Counted from the first letter of the stretch, positions 17,450 to 26,657 are shown. The stretch is 37,459 bases of DNA from Candidatus Gastranaerophilales bacterium (GCA_016287985.1 JAEEXX010000006.1:1-37459), one strand, 5' to 3'. The notes: a model not told the origin generated them from the sequence alone. A program made the numbers and translations.

Positions 17450-17525
17450 TGGTGGGCGTTGGGAGACTCGAACTCTCGACCCTCTCCTTGTAAGGGAGAC
17501 GCTCTACCAACTGAGCTAAACGCCC
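17450..17525 (-). tRNA. tRNA-Val, anticodon UAC, encoded CCA
   Basis: Minus strand GGGCGTTTAGCTCAGTTGGTAGAGCGTCTCCCTTACAAGGAGAGGGTCGAGAGTTCGAGTCTCCCAACGCCCACCA; anticodon loop CTTACAA; cloverleaf arms pair. Confidence 0.97.
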
Positions 17526-17621
17526 TTTTTGTCAATCCGTCAAAGTAAATGTGCAAAAACTATTTACCTTTCCGGCACGAACTATAGTAACTTAAACAGA
17601 TATCATTGTCAAATATTTTTA

Positions 17622-18473
17622 TTACATTTTGATTAATCTTTTTATCATATCCCAGTTTTTGTAATACAGATAATTGATAAGATGTTCTCTTTTCGCATAA
17701 CTGTCATCACAAAGTTCTTCTATATTTAAGTTATAACCTTCTTGTTGTGCAACATTTATAATTTTGTTGTAAAAGTATTTTATTTTTTCAGAAAATGCAT
17801 AAATATCTTCGAGTGTCATTTTTCTTAACAGAAGTACCAAATGATATTTGTTAACAAAAGGGTTAAAGTCTCTAAGCAGTATCTGTGGTTTTGTGTTCGG
17901 ATTTTTTTCTAAATCGACAATCCTTATTCTATCTCCGTCAAGTAAAAAATTATTGGGATTAATTTCATCAATATCGTATCCGTTTTTGCGGATATTTATG
18001 ACATTTTGGATATATTGTGCAAAAGTTTTGTTTGGCAAATTGATTATTTTTTCAAAGGTATTCATATATTGTTTGACGGGCATTTCATGGTCTATAATCC
18101 AACCCTTATTGTATAATGGTTCTCCTTTTATATGTTTCATGAGTTTTATAAAACCATACTCATCTTCGGCTATTGTTAAACCGTTTGGATCATTAATGGG
18201 AGTTAATACTTTCGGTTCAAAATACATGCCTCGTATAATGCGGACAACATATCCGCTGAAATTCGTTTTATATACCTCTGATGTGCGCCCTTCGTTTATT
18301 TTTTCTTTTAATCGTACTTTTTTTAAATCCTTGTTAATATCAAAATTTGTTCGTGTAAATGTATCTTTTGAATTAAACAATCTATGAATCCAAGCTTTAG
18401 CCGGTGATTTTGGCTTCATATGTGTTGGAGTTGTTTTGCAAGAAAAATTTATAGGATTAATTTGTATGTTCAT
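17622..18473 (-). CDS. Protein kinase/APH-fold-like protein, possibly atypical or pseudokinase
   Basis: Gly-loop-like KINEGRTSEVYK, VVRI (Lys position), FIKLMKHIKGEPLY hinge-like, DIDEINPNNFLLDGDRIRIVDLE catalytic/DFG-like region. Confidence 0.65.
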   Translation of the reverse strand: MNIQINPINFSCKTTPTHMKPKSPAKAWIHRLFNSKDTFTRTNFDINKDLKKVRLKEKINEGRTSEVYKTNFSGYVVRIIRGMYFEPKVLTPINDPNGLTIAEDEYGFIKLMKHIKGEPLYNKGWIIDHEMPVKQYMNTFEKIINLPNKTFAQYIQNVINIRKNGYDIDEINPNNFLLDGDRIRIVDLEKNPNTKPQILLRDFNPFVNKYHLVLLLRKMTLEDIYAFSEKIKYFYNKIINVAQQEGYNLNIEELCDDSYAKREHLINYLYYKNWDMIKRLIKM

Positions 18474-18581
18474 ACATAATATAAAAAGCGTAAATGAAAA
18501 TTTTTGCTAATAATATAATCAGCGTATTTAATATTTGTCAAGTTTTATATAAAATAATCATATAAGAAAGGAGTTTTATGT

Positions 18582-19982
18582 ATGGAAATTAGAGTTGTTG
18601 AAAATACAAAAAATATTGAGTCAGATATTCTTGTTATTAATATGTTTGAAGAATGTCAAACGTCAAACGATTTGGCAAATCAATATGCAATTGATGAAGA
18701 CGGATTTAAGGGAAAGTTTGGAGAAACGTATCTTCTTCCTACTTACGGAAAAGAACCATATAGAAAAGTTCTTATATTGGGACTTGGTAAAAAAGAAGAA
18801 TTTAACCCGAATAAGCTAAGAGAAGCTGTCGCAAAAGCTATTAAAAAAGCTATGCAAATGGAGGCTAAAAAAGTCGCATTCTCTCTGGACGGAATAGAAT
18901 TTGATTACTCCGAACAATTTACAATGGGTGCTTTGATTGCAGATTATAAATTTGACAAATATAAATCAGAGAAAAAAGATAACGGTGTAAAAGAGGTATA
19001 TGTTCAAGCAAATCCGGCTCTTGTAAACAAAGCTGAAATAATAGCTACAGCTATGTCGTTTGCAAGAAATCTTTCCAACGAACCGGCACAATTTGCGACA
19101 CCCGAGGAACTTGCTGCAATCGCTTGCGATTTAGGTTTGGAAACAAAAATATATGATAAAGAAGAATGTGAAAAAATGGGAATGGGCGCTTTTCTTGCGG
19201 TAGGAAGAGCAAGCATTCATGAGCCTAAATTTATACATATGAAATATCAGGTTGATAACCCTAAAAAACGAATTGCTATTATAGGTAAAGGTATTTGCTT
19301 TGATTCGGGTGGACTGGATATAAAACCTGCATCCTCAATGGCGACTATGAAAGATGATATGTCAGGCGCTGCTGCAGTTTTGGGCATAATGAGTGTAATC
19401 AAAGAATTCCATCCGCAAGTAGAAGTTCACGGTATAATTGCAGCTTGCGAAAATATGCCCGGTGGAAAAGCATACAAGCCGGGAGATATTTTGACCGCAA
19501 AAAACGGAAAAACAATCGAAGTTGATAACACTGATGCAGAAGGACGTTTAACTCTTGCAGATGCACTTTGCTACGCTTGCGAACTTGGGGTCGATGAAGT
19601 TATAGATATGGCAACCCTAACAGGCGCTTGTATGGTGGCTTTGGGAACTCAAGCCGCAGGAATTATGGGTAATGATGAAGAGCTTATAAGGAATCTGATT
19701 TCAACAGCTGAAAGAAGCGGTGAAAGATTCTGGCAGCTTCCTTTATGGGAAGAATATTTTGATGGATTAAAGAGCGAAGTCGCTGATATGAAGAATTCAG
19801 GAAATCGCTGGGGCGGCGCATCTTCTGCAGGTGTATTCTTGCAGAAATTCGTAAAAGACGTAAAATGGGCACACATTGATATAGCAGGAACAGCGTTTTT
19901 AGAAAAACCGCAAAAAGAATTGATTGCAGGCGGAACCGGCGCAGGTGTCAGAACATTATTGAATTATATTCTTGAACAGTAG
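18582..19982 (+). CDS. pepA: Leucyl aminopeptidase, M17 family
   Basis: GKGICFDSGGLDIKPASSMATMKDDMSGAAAVLG; VDNTDAEGRLTLADAL; SD aaaggag upstream. Confidence 0.96.
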   Translation: MEIRVVENTKNIESDILVINMFEECQTSNDLANQYAIDEDGFKGKFGETYLLPTYGKEPYRKVLILGLGKKEEFNPNKLREAVAKAIKKAMQMEAKKVAFSLDGIEFDYSEQFTMGALIADYKFDKYKSEKKDNGVKEVYVQANPALVNKAEIIATAMSFARNLSNEPAQFATPEELAAIACDLGLETKIYDKEECEKMGMGAFLAVGRASIHEPKFIHMKYQVDNPKKRIAIIGKGICFDSGGLDIKPASSMATMKDDMSGAAAVLGIMSVIKEFHPQVEVHGIIAACENMPGGKAYKPGDILTAKNGKTIEVDNTDAEGRLTLADALCYACELGVDEVIDMATLTGACMVALGTQAAGIMGNDEELIRNLISTAERSGERFWQLPLWEEYFDGLKSEVADMKNSGNRWGGASSAGVFLQKFVKDVKWAHIDIAGTAFLEKPQKELIAGGTGAGVRTLLNYILEQ

Positions 19983-19998
19983 TTTTAAAATAATTATA

Positions 19999-20034
19999 GA
20001 AATGGCGGAAACGCAGATGCATTTCCGCCATTTC
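19999..20034. terminator. Bidirectional terminator hairpin
   Basis: GAAATGGCGGAAA-N10-TTTCCGCCATTTC between convergent pepA and rnc. Confidence 0.85.
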
Positions 20035-20057
20035 ATTGCACATCCTTTTATCAATAT

Positions 20058-20735
20058 CTATATAATCCCGAGCTTTTTGCAAGCCTCGTAAGCACACTCC
20101 TGCTGCGCTTCTTTTTTTGAAGAGCCTTCACAAGTCGCTATAACTTCTCCATTCCATGATACTTGGATTTTAAAAATCGGTTTATGCGCCGGTCCCTTTA
20201 CAGATACAGTTTCATATATGGGAAGAGTCTTATTAACACCTTGAGTGTATTGTTGCAAGACATCTTTCGCATTATATTTTTCAAAATGTTCATCAATATC
20301 TGAGGCAAATGGCATTAAATAGTGTTCTAAAAATTTTTCCACAGCGGTTTCTTTTCCGCTTAAATAATATGCTCCTAAAATTGCTTCCAAAGAACATGCC
20401 AGATTGGATTCCCTAATTCTGCCACCCTGTTTTTCTTCTGCATGACCGAGTATTATTATTTTGTCCAAACCTATTTCAAATGCAATTTTTGAAAGAGTAA
20501 AGTCCGATACCAAAATGGAACGAATTTTTGATAACTTTCCCTCCGGATAATTTGGGTAAGATTCATATAAAAGTTTTGAAGTGAAAAGTTTTAAAACCGA
20601 ATCTCCGAAAAATTCCAGCCGTTCATAATTCTCAAGCGATTCTATTTCACCATTTTCTTTTGTATATGAAGGGTGTGTAAGTGCTAATGTTACAAGTTTT
20701 TTATCCGCTTCTTCAAAAAAAAATTCTTCAAGCAT
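20058..20735 (-). CDS. rnc: Ribonuclease III
   Basis: ALTHPSYTKE..NYERLEFFGDSVLKL; LEAILGAYYLS; C-terminal dsRBD FKIQVSWNGEVIATCEGSSKKEAQQECAYEACKKLG. Confidence 0.96.
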   Translation of the reverse strand: MLEEFFFEEADKKLVTLALTHPSYTKENGEIESLENYERLEFFGDSVLKLFTSKLLYESYPNYPEGKLSKIRSILVSDFTLSKIAFEIGLDKIIILGHAEEKQGGRIRESNLACSLEAILGAYYLSGKETAVEKFLEHYLMPFASDIDEHFEKYNAKDVLQQYTQGVNKTLPIYETVSVKGPAHKPIFKIQVSWNGEVIATCEGSSKKEAQQECAYEACKKLGII

Positions 20736-21586
20736 TAAGATAAACCTCTGAATACATCAACAAAAATATTTGAGAGAACGAAATATTGTGCATAATAATA
20801 CACAACGACAAAAGTCAGCAAATAGCTGTCTACCCTATCCATAATACCTCCGTGCCCAGGAAGTATATTACTGGAATCTTTTACCCCCGCATCACGTTTA
20901 ATCATTGATTCGCATAAATCGCCTATTTGAGCAAATATTGCAATTAAGATTCCCAAAATAACTGCGTGATGCCAAGGAAGTCCAAGCGGTAATCCTATTA
21001 TCAGCGCAAATAAAAGACACATTATTGACCCGCCGATGGAGCCTTCAATTGTCTTATTTGGACTTATAACCGGTGCCAGTTTATGTTTACCGAATTTACA
21101 ACCAACAAAATAGCAAAATATATCAGTTACGGCAACGGAAAATAGCATAAGTGCACAAAATCCCGCACCAATAGGGTACGGTATGGCAAGGTTAGAAGAC
21201 GTTTCCCCGACGTGTCTGAGCATTAAAAGGTGAAATGGAAGCCACCCGCAATATATAGAACCAAAAATCGTAGTCGCTACATTTGCAATATAAGGTTGTT
21301 TACCTCTAAAAAGTACCCACATCATTGAAGCAAAGACCGTAATTATCAAAACAAACGGTATAAGATTAAACTGTTTGTTATACACAACAAAGCCAAACAA
21401 AAGAGATGATATAACAAGTATTTTAAAACTCGGCAAGAATCCTTTATGCTTAAGTATTTCCGTATACTCTCTCGACAGAAGGACAACAAGTATACCCAAT
21501 GCTATTGCAAGCCATATTCCTCCGGCCAAAACAGCATAAAGTGATGATATTCCTACAATTAATCCTGTTATAAACCTTTTGTTCAT
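20735..21586 (-). CDS. cdsA: Phosphatidate cytidylyltransferase
   Basis: Polytopic; CdsA signature SPNKTIEGSIGG..GDLCESMIKRDAGVKDSSNILPGHGGIMDRVDS. Confidence 0.95.
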   Translation of the reverse strand: MNKRFITGLIVGISSLYAVLAGGIWLAIALGILVVLLSREYTEILKHKGFLPSFKILVISSLLFGFVVYNKQFNLIPFVLIITVFASMMWVLFRGKQPYIANVATTIFGSIYCGWLPFHLLMLRHVGETSSNLAIPYPIGAGFCALMLFSVAVTDIFCYFVGCKFGKHKLAPVISPNKTIEGSIGGSIMCLLFALIIGLPLGLPWHHAVILGILIAIFAQIGDLCESMIKRDAGVKDSSNILPGHGGIMDRVDSYLLTFVVVYYYAQYFVLSNIFVDVFRGLS

Positions 21587-22152
21587 TATACAGTCATAAC
21601 CTCTTTTTCTTTTTCGGAAACCAAAGAATCAATGATGCCTACATATTTGTCCGTAAGTTTTTGTATCTTGTCCTGATTATCTTTTACCATATCTTCAGGA
21701 AGATTTTCATCTTTTTCTATTTTTTTCAAATCATCAACCATATCACGTCTGGCATTTCTGACAACAATTTTTGCATCTTCACCAAATTTTTTAACATCTT
21801 TTGCAGTTTCTCGTCTCCTTTCTTCTGTTAAAGGAGGGAAATTAAGCCTTACACAAGAACCGTCGTTGTTAGGAGCAACGCCCAGCTCTGCTTTGATAAT
21901 AGCTTTCTCCAGTTCTTTAATAATACTTTTATCAAACGGAGTAATTACAAGAGTTGTTCCTTCCGAAACAGTCACCTGCGCCATCTGTCTGATAGGAGTT
22001 GGTGCACCATAGTATTCTACGATAACTTTATCCAATATACCTGGATTAGCTCTCCCCGTGCGAACAGATGCAAATTCTCTCTTCATCTGTGTAATGGCTT
22101 TTTCCATCTTTTCCTCTCCGAACAAAAACATTTCTTCAACTGCTTCTGACAT
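21586..22152 (-). CDS. frr: Ribosome recycling factor
   Basis: EKAITQMKREFASVRTGRANPGILDKVIVEYYGAPTPIRQMAQVTV; PPLTEERRRE; RNARRDMVDDLKK. Confidence 0.97.
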   Translation of the reverse strand: MSEAVEEMFLFGEEKMEKAITQMKREFASVRTGRANPGILDKVIVEYYGAPTPIRQMAQVTVSEGTTLVITPFDKSIIKELEKAIIKAELGVAPNNDGSCVRLNFPPLTEERRRETAKDVKKFGEDAKIVVRNARRDMVDDLKKIEKDENLPEDMVKDNQDKIQKLTDKYVGIIDSLVSEKEKEVMTV

Positions 22153-22173
22153 AACATTCTCCTTTATATAATT

Positions 22174-22893
22174 TTAACTAATATACGTACCTACATCTTT
22201 TCCGTTCATAATGTTTACAAGACTCCCCTGTGCCTTAAAATCAAATACGATAATTGGTATATCGTTTTGTTTACATAAAGCACAAGCAGACGTATCCATA
22301 ACTTTTAAATCTTTTTTAATGATGTCTGCGTAAGAAATTTTGCTTAAAAGTTTGGCATTCGGATTTGTTCTCGGATCGTCATCATAAACTCCGTCCACAC
22401 CGTTTTTAGCCATTAACATAACTTCTGCATTAATCTCTGAAGCTCTAAGTGCAGAAGCGGTATCTGTTGTAAAGAAAGGATTTCCGGTGCCGGCTGCGAA
22501 TATTACTACACGTCCTTTCTCAAGGTGTCTTATCGCTCTGTGTCTGTAGTAAGGTTCAGCGATTTGGTTCATAGCAATAGCCGTCATGACTCTGCATTCA
22601 ACCTCAATCTTTTTTAATGCACATTGCAGGCATACAGCATTCATGACTGTCGCAAGCATTCCGACATAATCACCGGATGCTTGATCCATGCCAAGTCTTG
22701 CACTGTTTTTCATGCCGCGGAAAATATTCCCCCCTCCTACTACCACAGCAATTTCTACACCTCTTTCGTATATAGAGCGGATTTCATCTGCAATCATTTC
22801 AACAGGTTTCGGGTCAATTCCGAACTGCTGATCCCCGAGTAGAGCTTCGCCGCTTATTTTTAGTAATACACGTTTATATTTATTATCAACCAT
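22174..22893 (-). CDS. pyrH: UMP kinase
   Basis: KYKRVLLKISGEALLGDQQFGIDP; AVVVGGGNIFRG; FAAGTGNPFFTTDTASALRASEI; start set to MVDNKYK. Confidence 0.96.
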   Translation of the reverse strand: MVDNKYKRVLLKISGEALLGDQQFGIDPKPVEMIADEIRSIYERGVEIAVVVGGGNIFRGMKNSARLGMDQASGDYVGMLATVMNAVCLQCALKKIEVECRVMTAIAMNQIAEPYYRHRAIRHLEKGRVVIFAAGTGNPFFTTDTASALRASEINAEVMLMAKNGVDGVYDDDPRTNPNAKLLSKISYADIIKKDLKVMDTSACALCKQNDIPIIVFDFKAQGSLVNIMNGKDVGTYIS

Positions 22894-22997
22894 CTTATTT
22901 ACCCTTAAATTCACCCCTAAACAATCTCTCTTTATATAGTATTAAAAAACAGCTAAAATGTAAAGTATCGAAGAGTTTTAATATATTTGTTTTAGAG

Positions 22998-23276
22998 TTA
23001 AAGGTAAAATTTAATTTTTAACTTCTTATTCAGAGCTTCCAGTAAAAGCTTTAGATTAGTATGTGTTTTTCGGGTTAAATTAAGAATTTCCCGAAGTCTT
23101 GTTTTATCAACATTCATTTCTTTTATTTCATCAGCTGAATATTTTCTTTTATAATCAGCATTTGTACTAATATAATGTAAAACTTCAAGGCAGTTTTCCA
23201 ATGAAATCATGGAACTTGCAAAATTTTTCTCGAGAAGATCTATTTGATTTAACACTATGTGAGCTAAATCGTTCAT
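22998..23276 (-). CDS. Small helical hypothetical protein (92 aa)
   Basis: 4-bp overlap with the upstream 68-aa ORF; divergent from an XRE regulator. Confidence 0.6.
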   Translation of the reverse strand: MNDLAHIVLNQIDLLEKNFASSMISLENCLEVLHYISTNADYKRKYSADEIKEMNVDKTRLREILNLTRKTHTNLKLLLEALNKKLKIKFYL

Positions 23277-23479
23277 AACATCGCCTCTTCAGATAGAGTT
23301 TTTATACTAAAAAAATTTGTCTTAATTTTTTCATTAATCAGATTGTTTATATCTTTATCATGGTACAAAGATATACTTTTTAAACATTTTTCTATAAGAT
23401 CTATAGATACTTCAGCTTTTGCAACATTAATGTATGTATTTTTGATTGTTTTGCTAACCAAATTAGAAGCATTGTGCAT
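23273..23479 (-). CDS. Small helical hypothetical protein (68 aa)
   Basis: ATG start; overlaps the next ORF by 4 bp; divergent from an XRE regulator. Confidence 0.55.
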   Translation of the reverse strand: MHNASNLVSKTIKNTYINVAKAEVSIDLIEKCLKSISLYHDKDINNLINEKIKTNFFSIKTLSEEAML

Positions 23480-23585
23480 ATATCACCTATTAAATAACTT
23501 ATATTATCTTTTTACATACATATATATATTATAATACAATATTAATATTCTGGGAATAATTTTGTCAACATGCCATTATACATAT

Positions 23586-23819
23586 ATGAGAGATATAGCA
23601 AAAATAAAAGAATTTGGCCGTAATCTGTGTGCAGAGCGAAACAGGCTTGGATTATCACAGGAAGGTCTGGGGAACAAAATATCCATGGACGGGAATTATA
23701 TTGGACGAATAGAACGAGCAGAAGTTAATCCAACACTTACCACTATTATTGCAATATTGGAAGCGTTGAATCTTTCGTTTGAAACTTTGTATAGGACTAA
23801 ATCGGATACCCTAAAGTAA
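23586..23819 (+). CDS. XRE/Cro-type helix-turn-helix regulator
   Basis: FGRNLCAERNRLGLSQEGLGNKISMDGNYIGRIERAEVNPTLTTIIAILEALNLSFETLY; ATG at 23586 (ORF-track start at 23562 is TTG). Confidence 0.9.
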   Translation: MRDIAKIKEFGRNLCAERNRLGLSQEGLGNKISMDGNYIGRIERAEVNPTLTTIIAILEALNLSFETLYRTKSDTLK

Positions 23820-25019
23820 TATTTGTGTTCCAAGAATAATTTTATGTGAGTCTTTTGTCGAATCATTTTGACAAAAGACATAGTTCAAAATTAATCTTAA
23901 TCCAGGACCTTTGATATAATAATTTATTCCTGCTGAATATTCTCTTTTATTGTTATGTTTAAATTTTTTGTCAGGGTCAAATTCATCGTAGCGTGCAAGA
24001 ATTTCCAGCTTGGGGGTGATTTTGTATTTCAATGTTGTATAGAATCCGCCGGCATGTTTGTCGCTGACACGCCCGGAAAATCCGTTATAACCGTTCGCAT
24101 TTGCCCATTCTATATTAGCCAGAAATTTTTTGTATTCGTAGCTCGCATATAAACCAGTTACTGTATAGTTTATATCTTTATGGCCATGTTGAATACCACC
24201 CCCGAGCTTTAGCTTCCCGTATTTATCTTTCTGCTTGATTTTACCGAGAGGTTTGAAGTTTAACCACCCGTCAAATTCCATTCCGGAAAAGTATGATTTA
24301 AAATATGTATCGGAATTATAGATGCCGATATCATAGTCCACAAGGCTATAATCACCAATCATTCTTGCTCCGACTTTTCTAACGGTGCCAAAATTTCTTG
24401 AAATTTGCGAACGATAAGTGAACGGAATTTGATAAGCACTTATTTTGCTTTCAATACCGTTTCCCGGACGTTGATACCCTACTTGAATTCTGTGGTTAGG
24501 AATTCTGTTTGTCCCAACATATACATCTGAGAAAGCATTTCTCAGCATATTTCTGCTTGAGAGCGGTGAAAGCGAAAATAAAATCCTAAAATCGGAATTT
24601 CCGTCTTTAAATTTTCCGTCAAAACCGGCATTTAGTGCATTGAAACCATAGTTGGTTTTGAATGTGTCAGGCTCATTAAAATTAAAAATCAGACTGCCGT
24701 TATATCCTGCAAAAGGGTGTATGCTTTCTATAACACGATTATTTTCAAAATGTTTTGTTAAAATATCCGTGAGTAAAAAATTATTTGTGTCAGTTTCTGT
24801 TATTTGCAAATTATAAATATCCTGTAATTTTTCTCTCAAAGTTTTTTCTTGCTGAATTTCAATATTTTCAGGTGCTGTTTCAATACCAAGCGTTTCCAAT
24901 TCATTGTGAATCGTTTCCATTTCGAGGGTTACTTCATCAGGCGAATTGAAAGACTCTGAAGCGAAACTTATTTGCAAAGCGAAAAACAGGGCAAAAATTA
25001 AAAGCAAAAACTTTTTCAT
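23811..25019 (-). CDS. Outer-membrane porin-like beta-barrel (OprP/OprO-like appearance)
   Basis: Signal peptide MKKFLLLIFALFFALQISFAS; alternating barrel strands in C-terminal two-thirds; ARYDEFDPDKKF..YSAGINYYIKGPGLRLILNYVF. Confidence 0.8.
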   Translation of the reverse strand: MKKFLLLIFALFFALQISFASESFNSPDEVTLEMETIHNELETLGIETAPENIEIQQEKTLREKLQDIYNLQITETDTNNFLLTDILTKHFENNRVIESIHPFAGYNGSLIFNFNEPDTFKTNYGFNALNAGFDGKFKDGNSDFRILFSLSPLSSRNMLRNAFSDVYVGTNRIPNHRIQVGYQRPGNGIESKISAYQIPFTYRSQISRNFGTVRKVGARMIGDYSLVDYDIGIYNSDTYFKSYFSGMEFDGWLNFKPLGKIKQKDKYGKLKLGGGIQHGHKDINYTVTGLYASYEYKKFLANIEWANANGYNGFSGRVSDKHAGGFYTTLKYKITPKLEILARYDEFDPDKKFKHNNKREYSAGINYYIKGPGLRLILNYVFCQNDSTKDSHKIILGTQILL

Positions 25020-25145
25020 ATAAATAAGGATATCATAATTTTTTGATTAAAAGAATAAGATTATTATTTTTCCATAATTTTTCCAGAATTGATGAGCTCT
25101 TTATATATGTCTGAATTGTAAAAAAATGTAACGATTTTACCTATA

Positions 25146-25163
25146 TTACTAAAGTTTTAGTAA
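25146..25163. promoter_or_regulatory. Perfect palindrome upstream of the 484-aa protein gene
   Basis: TTACTAAA-GT-TTTAGTAA, 8+2+8, ending 39 bp before the ATG. Confidence 0.5.
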
Positions 25164-25202
25164 AAAATGACGATATATTAAGCAGGAAAATCCGGAGGAA
25201 CC

Positions 25203-26657
25203 ATGTCTGATATAAAAATCCAAAATTTAGATATTGAAAAGGCATTAATACAGCCAAATTATGCAAAAGCATTGTGGCTGAATTACCATAAGGATGATAA
25301 TTCTCTTAAAATTTCTGACTTTGATATGGGTAGAATTGAAGCTGCGTGGGAAACTTTGATACCACAATGGCAGCAATCCAGTGTAATGGATGAAAATGTG
25401 TATAATTTCGAATATGAACAGGAAGATTGGAATAATGCAGTAGATGAGGGAAAAGAACAAGGCAGGGATTTAACAGGCTATAAAGCATCGGCAGGACAAA
25501 AAGCCGGACAAATTACAAGATGTGTAACTGATGGTGCAGTAGCAGCATATACCGGAACGGTTGCAGCAGTAAACACAGGTTCGTTTGTCGGTAATGTTAC
25601 TGGTAAAGCGACAGGAAAAGCCGCAGAAAAAGGTGCTGAACAAGCAGGTTCAAAACTCGCCGGAGAAACATTCTTTTTTATATCAGCAGCTCTTGACGTC
25701 GCAAATGCAGCGGCATATTTGATTGATAAACCTAATGAAGAAGCCTCCAAAGCCGTTAACGCTCTCGGCGAAGAAATGGGAAATCAGCAATCTGCAACTA
25801 TGGAAGCACAAAACAATCTGGTATCAATGGATGATGAACTTCAGACCTCAGCAGATGAAGCATACGTTGTCAACGACGATGCTAACACATACATGGGTGA
25901 ACAAAAAACGATGTATGATTTTTATGCAGAAACGCTTAAATATTTAGAGGCAGCAAAAACTGCTGGTCATAAATTTAATAAGGATGAATTAAAACTATAT
26001 GACGAATGCATACAATATATGACAGCAATTAACAAAGAAATAACCACAACTCAAAGAAATACAACTGATACTGTTAAAGAAGTAAGTGAAAACATGTCAA
26101 CATATCAAGCAGGATTTGATGAAATAGCTGAAACCACCGGAAATGTTAGAGGTGTAACAGACTATGCAGAAAGTTTTGACTCCGCTACAGAAACAATGAC
26201 TAAAGTCGAATCGTATTCACAAACAGTAAGTGCAGGAGCTGCGGGAGTTGATGCTGTGAGAGGTGCCACATTGGCAGCATCTTCCGGTATAGCATGGTGG
26301 ATGGCGCTACTGTATGGAGCAGCTGCAGTGGCATGTGCAGGTGCAGCCGTCTTAGATGGGAAAGCAGCCAGTGAACAGAAACAAATGTCCGATCAAGCAG
26401 GTGCAGAAGTCGCCATGAGATCTCAAACACAAGACATGAATGAAGCGACAGAGGAACTTTATAGTGCGGGAGTAGATAATTATGAGGCGTATGTTGAATT
26501 GGTTGACAATCTTGAATCTGTAGTTCCGGATGACATTGATGTTCCTGTTGCGACAGCACTTCCTGATGAAACACCCCTCAGTCACATTGACAACGATAAT
26601 GATGATGAAAATGATAAAAAAGGTAAGGGCAAATCCGGAAAGTCCGGTAAAGCATAA
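25203..26657 (+). CDS. Hypothetical protein with two hydrophobic segments and coiled-coil; translocator/pore-former-like architecture
   Basis: Strong SD (ggaggaaccATG); hydrophobic GETFFFISAALDVANAAAYLI and GIAWWMALLYGAAAVACAGAAVL; Glu/Thr/Gln-rich helices between; charged tail NDNDDENDKKGKGKSGKSGKA. Confidence 0.85.
   Translation: MSDIKIQNLDIEKALIQPNYAKALWLNYHKDDNSLKISDFDMGRIEAAWETLIPQWQQSSVMDENVYNFEYEQEDWNNAVDEGKEQGRDLTGYKASAGQKAGQITRCVTDGAVAAYTGTVAAVNTGSFVGNVTGKATGKAAEKGAEQAGSKLAGETFFFISAALDVANAAAYLIDKPNEEASKAVNALGEEMGNQQSATMEAQNNLVSMDDELQTSADEAYVVNDDANTYMGEQKTMYDFYAETLKYLEAAKTAGHKFNKDELKLYDECIQYMTAINKEITTTQRNTTDTVKEVSENMSTYQAGFDEIAETTGNVRGVTDYAESFDSATETMTKVESYSQTVSAGAAGVDAVRGATLAASSGIAWWMALLYGAAAVACAGAAVLDGKAASEQKQMSDQAGAEVAMRSQTQDMNEATEELYSAGVDNYEAYVELVDNLESVVPDDIDVPVATALPDETPLSHIDNDNDDENDKKGKGKSGKSGKA

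Noticed and set aside
17848-18387. 179-aa plus-strand ORF
   Set aside because: Antisense to the kinase-like gene, which has better protein character.
22174-22914. Unusual essential gene cluster pyrH-frr-cdsA-rnc
   Set aside because: pyrH-frr-cdsA is a common conserved bacterial order; nothing novel beyond compact spacing.
26200-26574. 124-aa minus-strand ORF rich in His/Leu/Gln
   Set aside because: Antisense shadow of the 484-aa gene; composition reflects the complementary strand.
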